Source: Diphasiastrum complanatum (Eukaryota; Streptophyta; Lycopodiopsida; Lycopodiales; Lycopodiaceae). Taken from it: a stretch of 64,000 nt of DNA. Within the stretch, counting starts at the first letter, position 1; every line of letters starts with the position of its first letter. Position numbers and translations under genes: made by a program. The stretch is from positions 42,406,007 through 42,470,006 of the forward strand of contig CM055107.1 of assembly GCA_029204225.1 (NCBI GenBank), in the 5' to 3' direction. The notes beneath the pieces are model-generated. The model had not been told where the DNA came from. It worked only from the letters and a program-made list of their open reading frames with translations, and ran no database searches. Of this stretch, positions 45,866-58,060 are shown in pieces.

Positions 45866-46820
45866 TCATAATTTGCATGCAAAAATCTGAAACAATGAAT
45901 TATGAATCTGAAAATTTGCGTAGACAAAAAGCCATGAATCTAAAAAAAGTGTTGGCAAAAATTTGAAACATTGGTCTATTTGGCGCCATAAATTAATTCT
46001 GCTTATCCCTGTTAACCATGGTTTGACAATGCATATACATTAATGGTACATCGATTTTCTCATCTCAACCATCTGTCATATTCATTTTCAATATTTTAGG
46101 GTCTCTTCGAGCAGTGATGAGCTGGAAGGGCAGGCCTCATCAACCAATAGCATTTCCACATGCTGCCCGATGAAACAACAATAAATTTAAAAAAAATTAT
46201 TTTATTTATATTTGAAAAATTCTACGTTACGTAGAACCCCGAAGATAAAGTTTCAATTGGTCCACATGGCAACGAAAATAAGAAAAAAAATAACAATTCT
46301 TATCCAAATAATACATTGTTTTGAATTGAACAAGGCTCTACAACCCTGATCTGTAAGTTTGCTGATAGAAAGTAAGTTCTTTGTCAGCTTAGGTACATAA
46401 AGTACATTCTTAAGCGATGTTGAATTATCATTTGAAAGATGAAGGCGTATGGAACCTTGGCCTTCAATTTAATGTGTACTGGAGTCACCGAAGTAAATAT
46501 ACTTCGAATCTGCTAGTGTGAGTTCTTCGAATATCAAATTTCTATTTTATTCATTTTTATAAAGAGACTACAAAAGCAACTATATTATTCAGAGACAACT
46601 CTTGCAAATGATACTATTAGAAAGTTTTGTAAGGAAGTCAATGCAAATTGTCAATTAGATTGTAAATTTATATGATATAGCTGCTTATTTGTGTGATTGC
46701 TCAATTGTTACATGCTATACATGATTAATTCACTAATGTGCTCGATTATTGTCGACAGAGTAAGAATTTAATTTTTTTTAATATATAAATTTTATTATTA
46801 ATTTTTTCAAAATAGTAGTG

Positions 46821-46821
<1 letters not shown>

Positions 46822-46891
<70 letters not shown>
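46822..46891. repeat. (TA)n microsatellite
   Basis: About 35 uninterrupted TA units. Confidence 0.97.
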
Positions 46892-46893
<2 letters not shown>

Positions 46894-46906
46894 ACTTTAA
46901 AAATAT

Positions 46907-47280
46907 TTAGAGGAGTTTTAAACTCCAAAAAGACCATTTAAGAATTCGTGCAAGATGTAGTTTATATTATTAAAATATTATAACACTAATACATTTGACT
47001 TGCCATAACTTTTTTATCATAGCTCAAAAGTATGTTGTCTAACAAGTCATTGGAAAGCCCTTGTTGAGCGCTTTCCAATGCACCAAACTCCGCTAAATTC
47101 GGAGTTACCACTAAAAAGTTATGTCATTTTTAGTGTGAAATCAAAATGTGGACTCAAAAAGTTACGTTACGTAAATTTCAAATTTGAGTGTTTTGATTGG
47201 TCCATATGTAAGAAAAAATTGAGAAAAAATATAAAAAAAATCTTTACAAAGGGTCTCTTTTGGATTTAGAACTCCTCTAA
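46907..47280. mobile_element. MITE derived from the H3-Ulp1 family
   Basis: A 374 bp element with ends TTAGAGGAGTTTTAAACTCC (left) and, on minus from the right, TTAGAGGAGTTCTAAATCC then AAGAGACCCTTTGTAAAG. The right about 130 bp, including TACGTTACGTA and a TTTTGATTGGTCC-like segment, matches the gene C-side end of element 1. It encodes nothing. It sits beside the TA microsatellite and next to element 4. Confidence 0.75.
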
Positions 47281-47464
47281 TGTCCACAGCCAACTGTCTA
47301 TTCACCAACAATATTGACATCGAAAGGTGGACATAATATTGATGGAGAGATAGTAATCAGATAAGACAAAGTCGAATGCGTAAGTTTTTGTCTCTTATCA
47401 AGTACTAGTAGATTTGTTATGTCAGATTATAAACTGGAGCTTACTTTGTTTTTTTTCATTTCAG

Positions 47465-47902
47465 GAAACAATTTTCCTTGATGATTTCGCAATTCGTCAA
47501 GGAGAGCAGAGATCTTCTACTGGAGAATTTTCAAGAGATCATGCACTGGGGCACTATTTGAAGTCCTTCAAGAATAATGAGATAAGTATTGCCCATTCAA
47601 AGTTTCATCAACATGGTGAAACTATGATTATGGCAATCAAGGCACTGTCTCATTTTCTTGGAGGACATAATTTCAATAAGGTGCATAAAATAATTTTTGT
47701 AAAGAAAACTATTGCGGTTAAAATTTGAGGATATGGGCCAGTGAATTCCATGCTCAGATCATCTCATTTTGCAGTGTATGCTGCTTACGTTGATCTGAGT
47801 AAGCGTGAGAACTATGAGCTATTGGATCCATACGAAAGAAGGAAATTGTTGCATGATTCTAAGTTGCAACTTTCATTGGAAAAAATATCGGAAGCAGATT
47901 AG
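47465..47902 (+). pseudogene. Gene A of element 4, last exon
   Basis: Begins after a TTTCAG acceptor (47464): ETIFLDDFAIRQGEQRSSTG, RDHALGHYLKSFKNNEISIA and GETMIMAIKALSHFLGGHNF. A stop lies near 47727, and readable remains (AYVDLSKRENYELLDPYERR) run to an acidic end at 47902. It aligns with 26717-27157 and 61000-61476. Confidence 0.75.
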
Positions 47903-47989
47903 ATACTGTTGAATTGTACTTTGTAAATATTTTCATTTAATATACAAAATTTTATTGTGTGTCTATAGCCTACTGGCTTGTATAAATTT

Positions 47990-49113
47990 GCATGCTTTTT
48001 GAAATTTTTTATAATCCGTCGATTTTGTATTATGACGAATTTGGATTCTTCTGTAAAATCATTGCAAAAGTTGCAGTATATAGCTATTTTTTGTGCTAGT
48101 CTCGCCATGTTGTGTACTTTTCTATGAAATGCCGCCCTTGCTTGCCAATGAGATTTTTCCATTCCTTGCGATGATCATATGCTAAGACTTCCACTATTTC
48201 TTGCAAAGAATGTCGAATGATGTCGTAATATGTGCTGCATGTCATAAAAACATAATCTAAATCAGTACCAAAAGTATCTAATCTAATTGCACATATTTGT
48301 CTATCGTAGTGTAAAATCAAAATCTTACCATATAATGTGTTATATGATCAACACTCCATGCACTTTGAACTGCATCCACAAATTCATTGGTTGTTTTCTG
48401 TACCATTTGGACATCGGTATTTGAAAATTTATCTTTTCTCAAGTATTTCACCATGTTGTCTAACTTTTTCCAAACTTCTACTTTGTGTATACGAGTACGG
48501 ATTCTTCTTTTTGTATGACCTCCTCTGGATGATAGATCACATATATCCTTGTTTACTAGTCTTTTCCTCTTGTTGCTTCGGACTTTTCTATTGAGCACAT
48601 CCATATCTTTAACAAGAGACAAATATGAGATACGCATGGATTGAAATGCAATTTGTATCTCATCATTACTAGTTGTATAATGATGCAAAGAAGATTTCAA
48701 TTTTTGGATCTCCTCCTTGAGCATCTCATTTTCATCCAAACAAGTTTTCATCTTTGTGATTTTTCTTCGCACTCCTTTGATATTTTTCTTGACTCCTCTT
48801 CCAAATAATGTATTCTTTGCATTGAATGTGCATTTCCATAGAGCATCAAATTCTCACAGTAACCCAAAAGGCCATTTTTACCATTACACATATAGATTAT
48901 TAACTGACTCACCGAATGAAAATCTGGATGTTGCAATGAGCATGGATCAATGGGATACAATGTTCCTGATGACCATAAATCTACATGTTTTAGCTTTTCC
49001 TCCCTGTATCGGACCATATCAAAAGTTGACAATTTGGGTTGCTTTGAATTTCTTGTCCTAAGCGGAGCATATTCTGGTGACATATCCACATGAAGATGAT
49101 AAAGCTTTGTCAT
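47990..49113 (-). pseudogene. Transposase of element 4, catalytic middle deleted
   Basis: N-terminal exon MTKLYHLHVDMSPEYAPLRT at 49113, then KLKHVDLWSSGTLYPIDPCS and CNGKNGLLGYCE. After a one-base shift a coiled coil runs to KRKRLVNKDICDLSSRGGHT. It then jumps directly to VEVWKKLDNMVKYLRKDKFS and DHITHYM, which in element 3 lie about 480 codons further on. Both catalytic Asp regions and the CxxC are gone. After an intron (about 48315-48240) the last exon still has SSQGMEKSHWQARAAFHRK. The join leaves the reading frame open, so an internally deleted protein was possible before later decay. Confidence 0.8.
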
Positions 49114-49440
49114 CAGTACAGTAGTATAGTAACAAACAACACAATGACAATAACAAAGCTGGAGATGGTGCTAATGACTCTGTTGTTGGAGATAGAGATG
49201 GCGTAGGCTTTTTTCAGAAATGTCACTCCTAATTCAAATTTTTGAGTGTTCCCAACTATCGGGAGGGAATATTTCAGCATTTTAAAAAACTATATTTTAA
49301 CTGTGGTTAAACTTCAGTGAAGTTTGATGTGACTAAACTAAGGTGCATTCATTTACATGGAAAGTAGTGCGGGCAGATGCGTAAAGAAGTTAGAAAATGA
49401 TATTATAATTACTTTGTAGTTATTTTTCTCTCTCCTACAT

Positions 49441-49485
49441 GGCATTTCTTATAGGGCCCTCTTTAGGCCCATATTTTCTCTAATG
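49441..49485 (-). repeat. Element 4 right terminal inverted repeat
   Basis: On minus: CATTAGAGAAAATATGGGCC, TAAAGAGGGCCCTATAAGAA, then ATGCC. It is close to the left end of element 3 (CATTAGGGGAAATATGGGCT) and is followed inside by the CATGTAGGAGAGAG word of element 1. Confidence 0.85.
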
Positions 49486-50136
49486 GCTGCTGTTGCACTT
49501 GATTCTTGCCCTTGAAATAGTTCTTTGACTGACAGATCGCTGATCCTTCTCCGCATTTCTTCTTGAAAAAGATGGTCGATCACCTTTTGAAGAGTGAGGT
49601 CAGGCTGTGTGGAGATCATTGCAACAAAGTGTTCATAGAACTTTAGTAAAGAAGAAAGCAAAGTCATAACAGTATCATCTTGAATAGCACATCCTACAAC
49701 TGATAATTGATCTAGCAAAGATTTTGAAATTGTTGATGTGAGAATTGATAGCTGTAGAATCAGACTTCTCAAAGGAAGAACTTCCTCCTAAGGTGAAACC
49801 ACATGGTTACATCTTGAGTCTCTTAGAGATTTTATAACAAATCTAACGCGTCCTTAAAGGATTTGCATGTGGTAAGATGGGAAATCTGGGAGTCGGCCAT
49901 ATTCAACGTGATACATGCTAGGGCCTTCTGATCCTTGATCTTCCATGCCTTAGTTGATTGTTGATCAATGTCTTTTTCTGATTTCAAGTCAAACCCATCT
50001 ACAACTCCCATAGATCTCTATCTATCAGCATCATCCGGAGTTTTAACTTCCAGATGTAGAAGCTAGAACCGTTGAACTTATCAATGATCATAACTTCGTT
50101 GGATGAAGAAGATGAGGAGTTACCAGTAAGAGACAT
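49486..50136 (-). pseudogene. Ty1/copia gag fragment cut by element 4
   Basis: Starts MSLTGNSSSSSSNEVMIIDK at 50136 with FNGSSFYIWKLKLRMMLIDR (typical copia gag N-terminus). It continues, with frameshifts, to SILTSTISKSLLDQLSVVGC and HLFQEEMRRRISDL. It stops where the terminal repeat of element 4 begins (49485). The rest of this copia element is not on the other side of element 4. Confidence 0.8.
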
Positions 50137-50179
50137 ATTGACAGTTTGGAATATAACAATCTCTTGGTTTATTGAGCTA

Positions 50180-50193
50180 AGCTCTGGTACCAA
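50180..50193 (-). other. Copia primer binding site
   Basis: On minus TTGGTACCAGAGCT, one mismatch from the plant initiator tRNA-Met site. Two bases separate it from a segment starting TGTAGGAGGTAGG (50196), the presumed 5' LTR on minus. Confidence 0.7.
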
Positions 50194-50195
50194 TT

Positions 50196-51640
50196 TGTAG
50201 GAGGTAGGATGCGAACGGAGAAGAGAGAAGAAATAGTTACGAAACAACTCTCCCGTTATTATGGGTTGCTAGAAGCAAGAACAATCTAAAAAAAATGTAA
50301 ATTCAAAGATATAATCACAGCTCAAGCATTCTTACCACCATGATCTTAAAAATTAATTCATACCCAAAAGTGAGTACAGTCCACCGAAGAGATTAGAAAA
50401 GATGTGGTATTACTATAAATCAAATTCAGTTTAGAATGTAAATTGATAGTGTTGTGTGATAATGCATGTTCCTCAGGCATCAAAAATAGCCATCGTCTGA
50501 TCAGATTATGAGGAACAAGCGTGAACAAGCAGTAAGAGTGAGTGAGTGAATAAGAGTGAACAAGCAGTAAGAGTGTAATCAAATCACAACATCATACATC
50601 TACATTAAACACAGATGATAGAATGTGTTGCTTATATATTACAATGAAAGCTTGAACAACACTGAATATGTTATAGCCAAGGCGTAACTTGGATGCTCGA
50701 TATCATTCGCTCTATTGGCGGAGCAGCATGTAGAGTGCATGATGAAGATGTATTTATACACTACATCCATGTATTTAATTACAATAAATGTTTGTCATCT
50801 AACTAAGTATTTCTCTATACTCATGAAGTATTTGACTTATAATGACAACTGTACAATGTGTACATAGGTCAATGTTTTCCTTTCAGAGACTGATATGGCA
50901 GCACTTTGTCGCAACCGCATGTTGACCGCAATCGTAGTTGTTGTAGTATTCTACGGAGACTTGCAGTGGCTAGGCAGAATGGTTACAACACTCTAATATC
51001 TCCGATTGCCTCGAAGGTTCCGCACACCCCATACCAGTGACGACGCACCATATCTGCCCATCCATAGGGTCACAACCGACCCACCCCCATGCACTGGAGC
51101 TAATGACATAGTCATGTCCAGTTGAGCCTCCTATGATAACTGGCATCCCATACCACCAACCATTGCACTCGGCTCTGCCTAGCATACATCTCCTAGCCTG
51201 GAGATACATCTTGGCTCATACACGTGCTCTCCATCCACCAACTCCTAGGTAGACTGAGTGAATGGAAAGAGGGAAATCTCACCACTATTTATACATAGCT
51301 TGGTGAGTCCCATCAAGCACGGTTCCGTCGGCGACATGTGACCACCTACAATGGTGACGCGTGGCACCCAAGCATGTCGATAACGCAGACCTGCGTCATG
51401 TCCCTTGCAATGTTGTCACTGAAGGGCGTACTATTATGGTACATAACATTTGTGAAATTTTTCAGATCAATTAAGATCCAAACCTATGAAATGATCTTTG
51501 GTTAGAAAAACAAGCAATTCACCAATCTTGCCAATGTAGAAAAACCAACATCTACACTACGAATGAGATGTAAACTCTAATAGATCTTGATCAAACATGA
51601 ACCAAAACATAGAATAAAGTTGTTGTTCATACAAAACCAA
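50196..51640. other. Presumed copia LTR and unassigned DNA
   Basis: Begins with the presumed LTR edge TGTAGGAGGTAGG. Its other end is not identifiable. 50520-50580 has a short tandem repeat (GTGAACAAGCAGTAAGAGTG twice). No gene is supported. Confidence 0.35.
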
Positions 51641-51649
51641 TAATATACT

Positions 51650-52234
51650 GTATTTCACACGTGTGGATCTGAAAATAACTTTTAATGAACATTCTACACA
51701 CAAAATTGCAAGATATCACAAGTATAGTGCACCAATGGATAGTATAATCCAAGATAACCATGTATAAGCATGAATGAGATAAGAGAGAGAAAATTATATC
51801 TCTTCCCACGAGTTACATCTCTTTTATAACAGGTCCAAACCTAAATTCAAACTTCGGTTTCCCTCCATAATAGAAAACGCTACTATTTTTGTGACTAGAC
51901 TCAATGTCTCTACTACTCAAATTTGAATCTACTAAAACTCGTGTAATATGAATTTTCACACTTTTCAAAAGTGTTTATTCAAATGCTTTTAAACTAATAT
52001 AAATTTGGAAAGTCAAACTCTAAGTCTAACATGAAATTGGTCTCAAATGCCATATAAACAAATGTAGCAAATATGACTAAACTAGCTGAAATCTCTCACA
52101 TTTCCTCTTCAACTAGTTTTAGCATGGACTTTGATAACACTCCAAGTGATGTCCTATGCTTCATAAACAAGTCCTTTTCCAATGCTTTGGTGAAGATATC
52201 AGCTACACATTTTCATGAAGAAACATGTTGAAGC
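51650..52234 (-). pseudogene. 3' end of a Ty1/copia element
   Basis: On minus, 52120-52225 can be read in pieces such as LVYEA*DITWSVIKVHAKTS, resembling the copia RNase H end (ADIFTKAL..DLF...). The remaining 450 bp would be the 3' LTR, beginning near 51653 with TTTCACACGTGTGGAT. It is weakly supported and abuts the left end of element 3. Confidence 0.4.
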
Positions 52235-52280
52235 CATTAGGGGAAATATGGGCTCAAAATGGACCCTTTAAGAAATTTCA
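52235..52280 (+). repeat. Element 3 left terminal inverted repeat
   Basis: CATTAGGGGAAATATGGGCT, then CAAAATGGACCCTTTAAGAA. It matches the minus strand of 49441-49485. The following 380 bp to the transposase ATG (52660) hold no gene and presumably include its promoter. Confidence 0.85.
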
Positions 52281-52668
52281 CTTTAGAAAGAGGTTATGTA
52301 GAGAGAGAATGCAAACCGATAACTTTTGGTTGTCATTTTCCGAGTTTCCGGCCTTGTCCGACGTTTAACTAATATGGTTAACTTCAGACAATAGTTAGTT
52401 TAGCATGAGATGTAATAACTTCTCTTCATGCTCGTTCCCAAATTTGGGACTAGAGCTTTAAGACTGAAAATATTAGTGTGCTCAATGCAAAAACTGAAGC
52501 GGGAGAGGCAAAACTTTTGAATTCACTGTATGCTTATAATGAAATATGAGGCGGGACGATTTTTCAATGTGACATAAACATTACAAAAGTAAGGAATGCT
52601 AGATCTATTCACATTGATTTACTGTAGGTAGATTCATTTACATGATTGTAGCTTTAACAATGGCAATG

Positions 52669-52918
52669 AGTTAAGAAAACACAGTTAGAAAACACCCGAC
52701 CGGATCAATCACCACAGCACAACGTCAAGTACAACAAGACCACGGAATTGCTCTCCTCAAATTGTATATTCTACTAACTCGTAAGTACAAAGATAAGTTG
52801 CTTAAAAACACTCAAAGGGCTCGTAAAAGAAAGATGGCCCGATAACTCTAGAACTAAGCACACGTGGTGCCGTCAAAATAAGAAAGCACTGTATAAGTCG
52901 ATCATTGCTATTTTAACT
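52669..52918 (-). repeat. Copia 3' LTR
   Basis: A 250 bp LTR bounded by the inverted AGTTAA/TTAACT. Left flank CAATG. Near-identical to 58061-58310. Confidence 0.97.
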
Positions 52919-53009
52919 CTCTCCCTCAATGATCAACGTCTCTTCTTATTTTAGAGTTTACTCTATTCATGGAACATACCTCCATGATAGTATTACAAGT
53001 AAAGGCTTT

Positions 53010-56000
53010 TTACATGACCAGGTCTAAGCCAAGTTTGGCTCTAAAAGTTTCAAACTTTTCTTTACTTAAAGCTTTTGTAAATATATTAGCAACTTGTAAT
53101 AACGTAGAACAATGTACAATACTTATATCTTCAGATTGTAACTTTTCACGCACAAAGTGATATTTTACTTCAATATGTTTTGTCCTTGCGTGAAAGATAG
53201 GATTTTTAGCCAATTGTATTCCACTTTGACTGTCACGGAAAATAACAGTGGGATTTACCTGCTTCATGTCAATCTTACATAACAACTTACATAGCCAAAC
53301 AGCTTCCTGAGTAGCAAAACTCAACACCTTATATTCGGCTTCTGTGGAAGAAAGAGAAATAGTATCTTGCTTCTTGCTAGACCATGAAAAACAGCCGCTA
53401 CCAAAATTAAAGGCATAACCTGTTGTTGACTTTCTATCATCTATACTTCCTGCCCAATCAGCGTCAACATAACCTTGCAACTTAGCTAAAACACTTTGTC
53501 TTTTGTAGATTAGACCAAGGTTAGGTGTACCTTTCACATACCTCAAAATCCTTTTTGCAGCTTTCCAATGGTCCATAGTGGGTGATGACATGAATTGGCT
53601 AATCAAACTTACAACATAGCAGATATCAGGACGTGTAGTCGTAAGATATATCAAACTTCCAACTAGCTGACGAAATAGTGTAGCATCAACATGTGCACTA
53701 TCATCAATACGAGATAATTTCTTACAGGCTTCGCAAGGGGTGATGGAAGGTTTGCACTCTGTCATGTGAAATCTCTCCAATATCTCGCCCACATAATTGT
53801 TTTGACATAACCTGATATCACTGCTAGTTTGTCATACTTCGACACCCAAGCAATAGTACATAAGATCTAAATTTGTCATCTCAAATTGCTTGCATAAGTT
53901 GGCTTTGATAGAACGAGTGAGGTTCTCATCATTGCCAGTGATAATGATATCATCAACGTACAGTACAATCAAGGCAATGTTGTCATCATTTATAAGAACA
54001 TAAAGGTTTGGATCTGAATTTGTTCTTACAAATCCATGAGAAAGAAAGTAACTGTCAATTCGTCCATACCATGCGCGTGGCGTTTGCTTAAGGTCATAAA
54101 GTGCTTTGTGTAGTTTACATACCCTCTGTTCTTGCCCTTTTGCCATGAAGCCCTGCGGTGGGACCATGTAAACTACTTCCTCTAAGTCACCATTCAAAAA
54201 TGCAAACTTCACATCCATTTGATGGATCTTCCACCCAAAATGAGATGCTAAGGCAATGATAAGACATAGCATAGTCCGCTTAGCCACTGGAGCAAATGTC
54301 TCTTCATAGTCAATTCCTTTACTTTGCTCATAACCCTTCACTACTAGGCATGTCTTATACTTTGCTATTGTGCCATCCGCATGAAACTTTGTTCTAAACA
54401 CCCATTTGTTGTCAATGGGTTTCTTTCCAAGTGGTAGATCAACCAACTCCCATGTATCATGTCTGTGGATGGATTCTATCTCTTCTTCCATTGCCCTTTG
54501 CCACTCTTTGTGATCTTTTGCTTTGTCAAAGGTTGATGGCTCTCGACACTTCAAAATGTCAGTCATTAGGGCATAGTTCACATGATAACGATCGGGAGAC
54601 TTCCTTTCTTGTGTTGATCTTCTCACTTCACTTTGTGTGCTAGATCTTGTTTGATTTAGCTTTGCGTCCTTCATGATCTTTTCATACCATTTTGGTATCT
54701 TAGATTCAGGTGATACACTATGTGGAGAGTATGTATCCCAAGGAGTGTCCAAGTAATGTCTCTTACTTTCAACCGGTTTTCCCTTTATTGCTCCTATTGG
54801 CAAGTACCTCCCCCTAGGCTCTTGAATAAATGGTGTTCTTTCATACTCGCCCTCTCGACTCTCGTCTTCACGTGCATCATTTTGTGGAGCATCTTCTTCT
54901 CCCAATTTGTTGTGGGAAGTCTTTTGATGCTTTCACCACTTGCATGGTCTTCATCTTCATATCTATGCGTTTCATCAAAGATCACATCTTTGCTAATGTG
55001 AATCTTATTCATTACCGGATCAAAGCACCTGTAAGCTTTCGTTCTTTCATCATACACTTGATTGCTTTGGCATCAAGTTTATTTCGCTCCTCCTTTGGCA
55101 CATGTACATAGGCCCTATATCCAATGACACGAAACTTGTCAATTTTTGGCTTTATTCCAGTAAGTGCTTCTTTAGGAGTCACATTTGGAATCGCAACTGT
55201 AGAGCTCATGTTTTGCAAGAACATTGCCACACTGCACACTTCCGACCAAAGTGAATCGGTCAAGCCCATTTGCTTCATCATGGAGCATCACTCTCCATAA
55301 TAGTTCTGTTTTTCCTTTCAGCTACACCATTACTATGCGGCGTGTGTGATTGTGTGAATTGTCTTTTAATACTGTGTTCTTTGCAAAAGTCTTCAAAATC
55401 ATCAGATTTGTATTCGCCCCCTCTATCAGATCTTAGCACTTTGATGCAAGCATCTAGTTGGTTCTCTACCAAAGTCTTGAACTCCTTGAAGCGAGCAAAA
55501 GCGTCAGATTTCTTCTTCAAGAAATAAATCCATGTCCTCCTAGAGTAATCATCTATGAAAGTCATAAAATAATATGCTTTTCCCAACGACATGGTCTTCA
55601 TTGGGCCACACAGATCACTGTGGATTAGTTCCAGCGGTTTCTTTGCTCTTAAAGCTCCACCTTTCTTGAATGTCTCCCTGTGATGCTTTCCCATGATGCA
55701 TCCTTCACAAAGTACATTAGGGATGTTTTTAATTTTGCCATCAGAAAACTGCACAGGTACATTGCCCACACCCTGTATCTGGCATTCCTCTCCATTGGCT
55801 TGAGTGACCTTATCCCCATCATGGATTGGTGAGAATTTTTCAAACCAATCACGTTTCCCGGTCATATGCCTTGTGGCGCCTGAATCTATGAACCATCTGG
55901 CACCATCATCAACTTGGGATGCCAATGTCGATGAGAAGACACTTGTCTCGTCATCTTCTCATCTCGGCAATGTTTCTTGAGTCACTTTCCTGTCTTTTGT

Positions 56001-56787
56001 CTACTTTCTTCTTATAACACTCGTGTGCCCAATGACCCGGTTTGTGCCAATAGTAACATTTGTCTTTCTTCTTCTTTTTCTCTTTTGATGACGACTCTCC
56101 CTCATCATCATCATCCTTGGATTTCTTAGGAATCTTTTTCCATCCTTTCTGCTTGTCTTTAGCAGGCAAGGCTTGATCCTCCTATAGGGTTTGCTTTCAC
56201 TTCACCACTTCGCGACGCTGCTCTTCTTGCAACATGATTCCGTGGAAGTCTTCAAAAGTAGGCAACCTCTCCCTCAAAGAAATGTCGCTCACAAACATCT
56301 GTAGCCCTTCCGAGACACCGCTCATTATGGTATGTACCAATTCAATATCTCTGATTGGTTCTCCAATTGCCACAAGTTTATCTCTCAGCTCCTTTATCCT
56401 GGTGAAGAAAGATCCCACTGATTCACTTTCTTCCATCCTTATTGTGTTCAATCTCGACTTCAAGAACATGGCTCGAGCTGGATTGCAAGTTTGAAATTGC
56501 ATTCTAAGAGCTTCCCAAGCTCCCCTAGCCGTCGTGGCATCACTTATATGAGTGATCACATGGTCTTTCACTGAAAGATTGATCAAGGACAATGCTCTTT
56601 ACGCCTTTTTATCAAAAGTCCTTATGTCACCTGGAGTGGTATTTGGCCGGACTTCAATACTTGCCACGATCTCCCACAACTCTTTCTCCATCAAAATGCT
56701 CTTCATTTTGAATTTTCAGATGTTGTAGTTAGAAGCCCCATCAAGTTTGCTTGCATCGCCCAAAATTGCCTCATTGATGTTTGCCAT
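53010..56787 (-). pseudogene. Copia gag-pol polyprotein, frameshifted
   Basis: Starts MANINEAILGDASKLDGASN at 56787. Gag (UBN2-like) continues SLINLSVKDHVITHISDATT and SVGSFFTRIKELRDKLVAIG. The knuckle KCYYWHKPGHWAHEC has Trp for the second Cys. Protease: WFIDSGATRHMTG. Integrase: LIHSDLCGPM, VLRSDRGGEY, HTPHSNGVAERKNRT (D, D, E). Reverse transcriptase: YEETFAPVAKRTM and VLYVDDIIITGND (YVDD). RNase H: DADWAGSIDDRKSTTGYAFN, SLSSTEAEYKVLSFATQEAV and ANIFTKALSKEKF, ending at 53010. Domain order gag-PR-IN-RT-RH is Ty1/copia. Frame breaks occur near 53800, 54900, 55280, 55930, 56180 and 56600, so it is inactive although its LTRs look young. Confidence 0.93.
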
Positions 56788-58046
56788 CTCCAAACTGCTT
56801 GAAACTTCACCTGTAGGCTATAAAGTGTATGTTGGAGCCAACCGTGATGTCAAAAATCAATAATAATGACCTTCAATTTTTAGCTTACCAGGCCACCCGC
56901 CGCTCTTTCGCCAAATTGAAAGCCAAACTGGCGTCGTTTTCCAAAATGCTTCTCGTCACCAACTCCCAGCTTTCTGCCCAGTGGAATGGTAAAATCACTT
57001 CTGGCACGCTTTGAACACTTTCTCCACGGCAATCACTCTGTTTTGGTGTACCATACTTGCAGATACAGTCAGGATGCCCTTCGTTTGGAGGCTATAGTCT
57101 TTCATTTGGCCAAAATAGGCTAAAGGAGGTGAAAATAAGGGCAATTTGGATTTTTGAACTGTTTCTTCAGTGTGAAGAAACTTCTCCCTTCAGAAACTTG
57201 GGACCCAGCAATTTTTTCCAAAATGAAGATTTTTAATGAAGTTGCAATGCACTTTGCACTTCAGACCCTTCAGACTTTTTCACTTCAATCCAACGGATCC
57301 TTTAGATCCAACGACCCACCTGTCGTGTAATAACCATCGTCGATCTATGTGATTCGAGATCGAACGGCTTTCCACGCTTTTGTGCGTTGATCAAAGGACT
57401 TCGAAACACTAAGCACTTCGGGCCGCTAGCTGGCAAACTGGACTGGGCGCGTGAGAGGTCCCACGACCTCTCCTCCTCTTCTCTCTTCACAGCGATGGAC
57501 TCTTCTCTCTCTCTTCACAGGCTATGGCTGCTCCCTGTGGATCGATCTGGCTGCTTTCCTCCTCCATGGCCAGTCCCGGCCTCCCTACTGCTGAATCGCG
57601 CTACCAGGGCGCCCATTCACAGCAACTCACAGCTCTGAAAACAACCTCCTACAAGGAGATATCCCAGATTTTGTACTTTGAAACCCTAGCAACTCTGAAG
57701 AAAAGAATATATTGGGCTTTACTCAGGCTTTCCCTGAGCTTTCCCTTGCAGCTCCTAACTGGTTGAGGTTGCCCTACTGCAGGCAATCTTTTGCTCCACA
57801 CCGCTCTTCAAATGGTGTTCGATTGGATTCAAACCAATCACAAATGCCAAGCAACCCTCTAGAAGAATTTTTCAGCTTCAACCTTTGTTTGCTTTCTGAT
57901 TCAACCGACAATTCCCTGTCTCTGAATCCTTTTTACAGTTTTGAGTCATTCCACAAATCTCCACATACTCGGTTTTGTGCTTCCTAGCCAACAAACCGTC
58001 GTGAATTTGAAGCTCTCTGTTCTTGTCCGGTGATTTAAGCCACCAA
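56788..58046 (-). other. Unusually long copia 5' leader
   Basis: About 1.26 kb between the primer binding site and the gag start, without a retroviral domain. It includes a GC-richer part (57400-57620) and short open frames on both strands. It might hold captured host sequence, but I recognise none. Confidence 0.5.
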
Positions 58047-58060
58047 GGGCTCTGATACCA
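58047..58060 (-). other. Copia primer binding site (initiator tRNA-Met)
   Basis: TGGTATCAGAGCCC on minus, directly abutting the LTR at 58061. Confidence 0.95.

Larger units (their letters stand above)
40498..46345. mobile_element. Element 2: H3-Ulp1 transposon, transposase side lost
   Basis: Holds gene A N-terminal part (-, 40498-41374), H3-Ulp1 (+, 42228-44145) and gene C (-, 44501-45865), the mirror image of element 1. Beyond gene C is the subterminal word CTACGTTACGTAG (about 46222). A decayed end near 46330-46345 (TTGAACAAGGCTCTAC on plus, compared with GAACTCCTCTAATG) lies at the distance expected from element 1. The last exon of gene A and the transposase are absent on the left, so it is a truncated copy. 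Left boundary approximate. Confidence 0.7.
47281..49485. mobile_element. Element 4: internally deleted H3-Ulp1 transposon
   Basis: Holds only the last exon of gene A (+, 47465-47902) and a transposase lacking its catalytic middle (-, about 47990-49113), followed by the right terminal repeat at 49441-49485. Orientation as element 1. The left boundary is unclear because the MITE ends at 47280. H3-Ulp1 and gene C are absent. It could not move without help. Confidence 0.75.

Noticed and set aside
46090-46140. GGGTCTCTTCGAGCAG as an extra transposon end
   Set aside because: It shares only the GGGTCTCTT word, and the position does not fit the distance from gene C seen in element 1.
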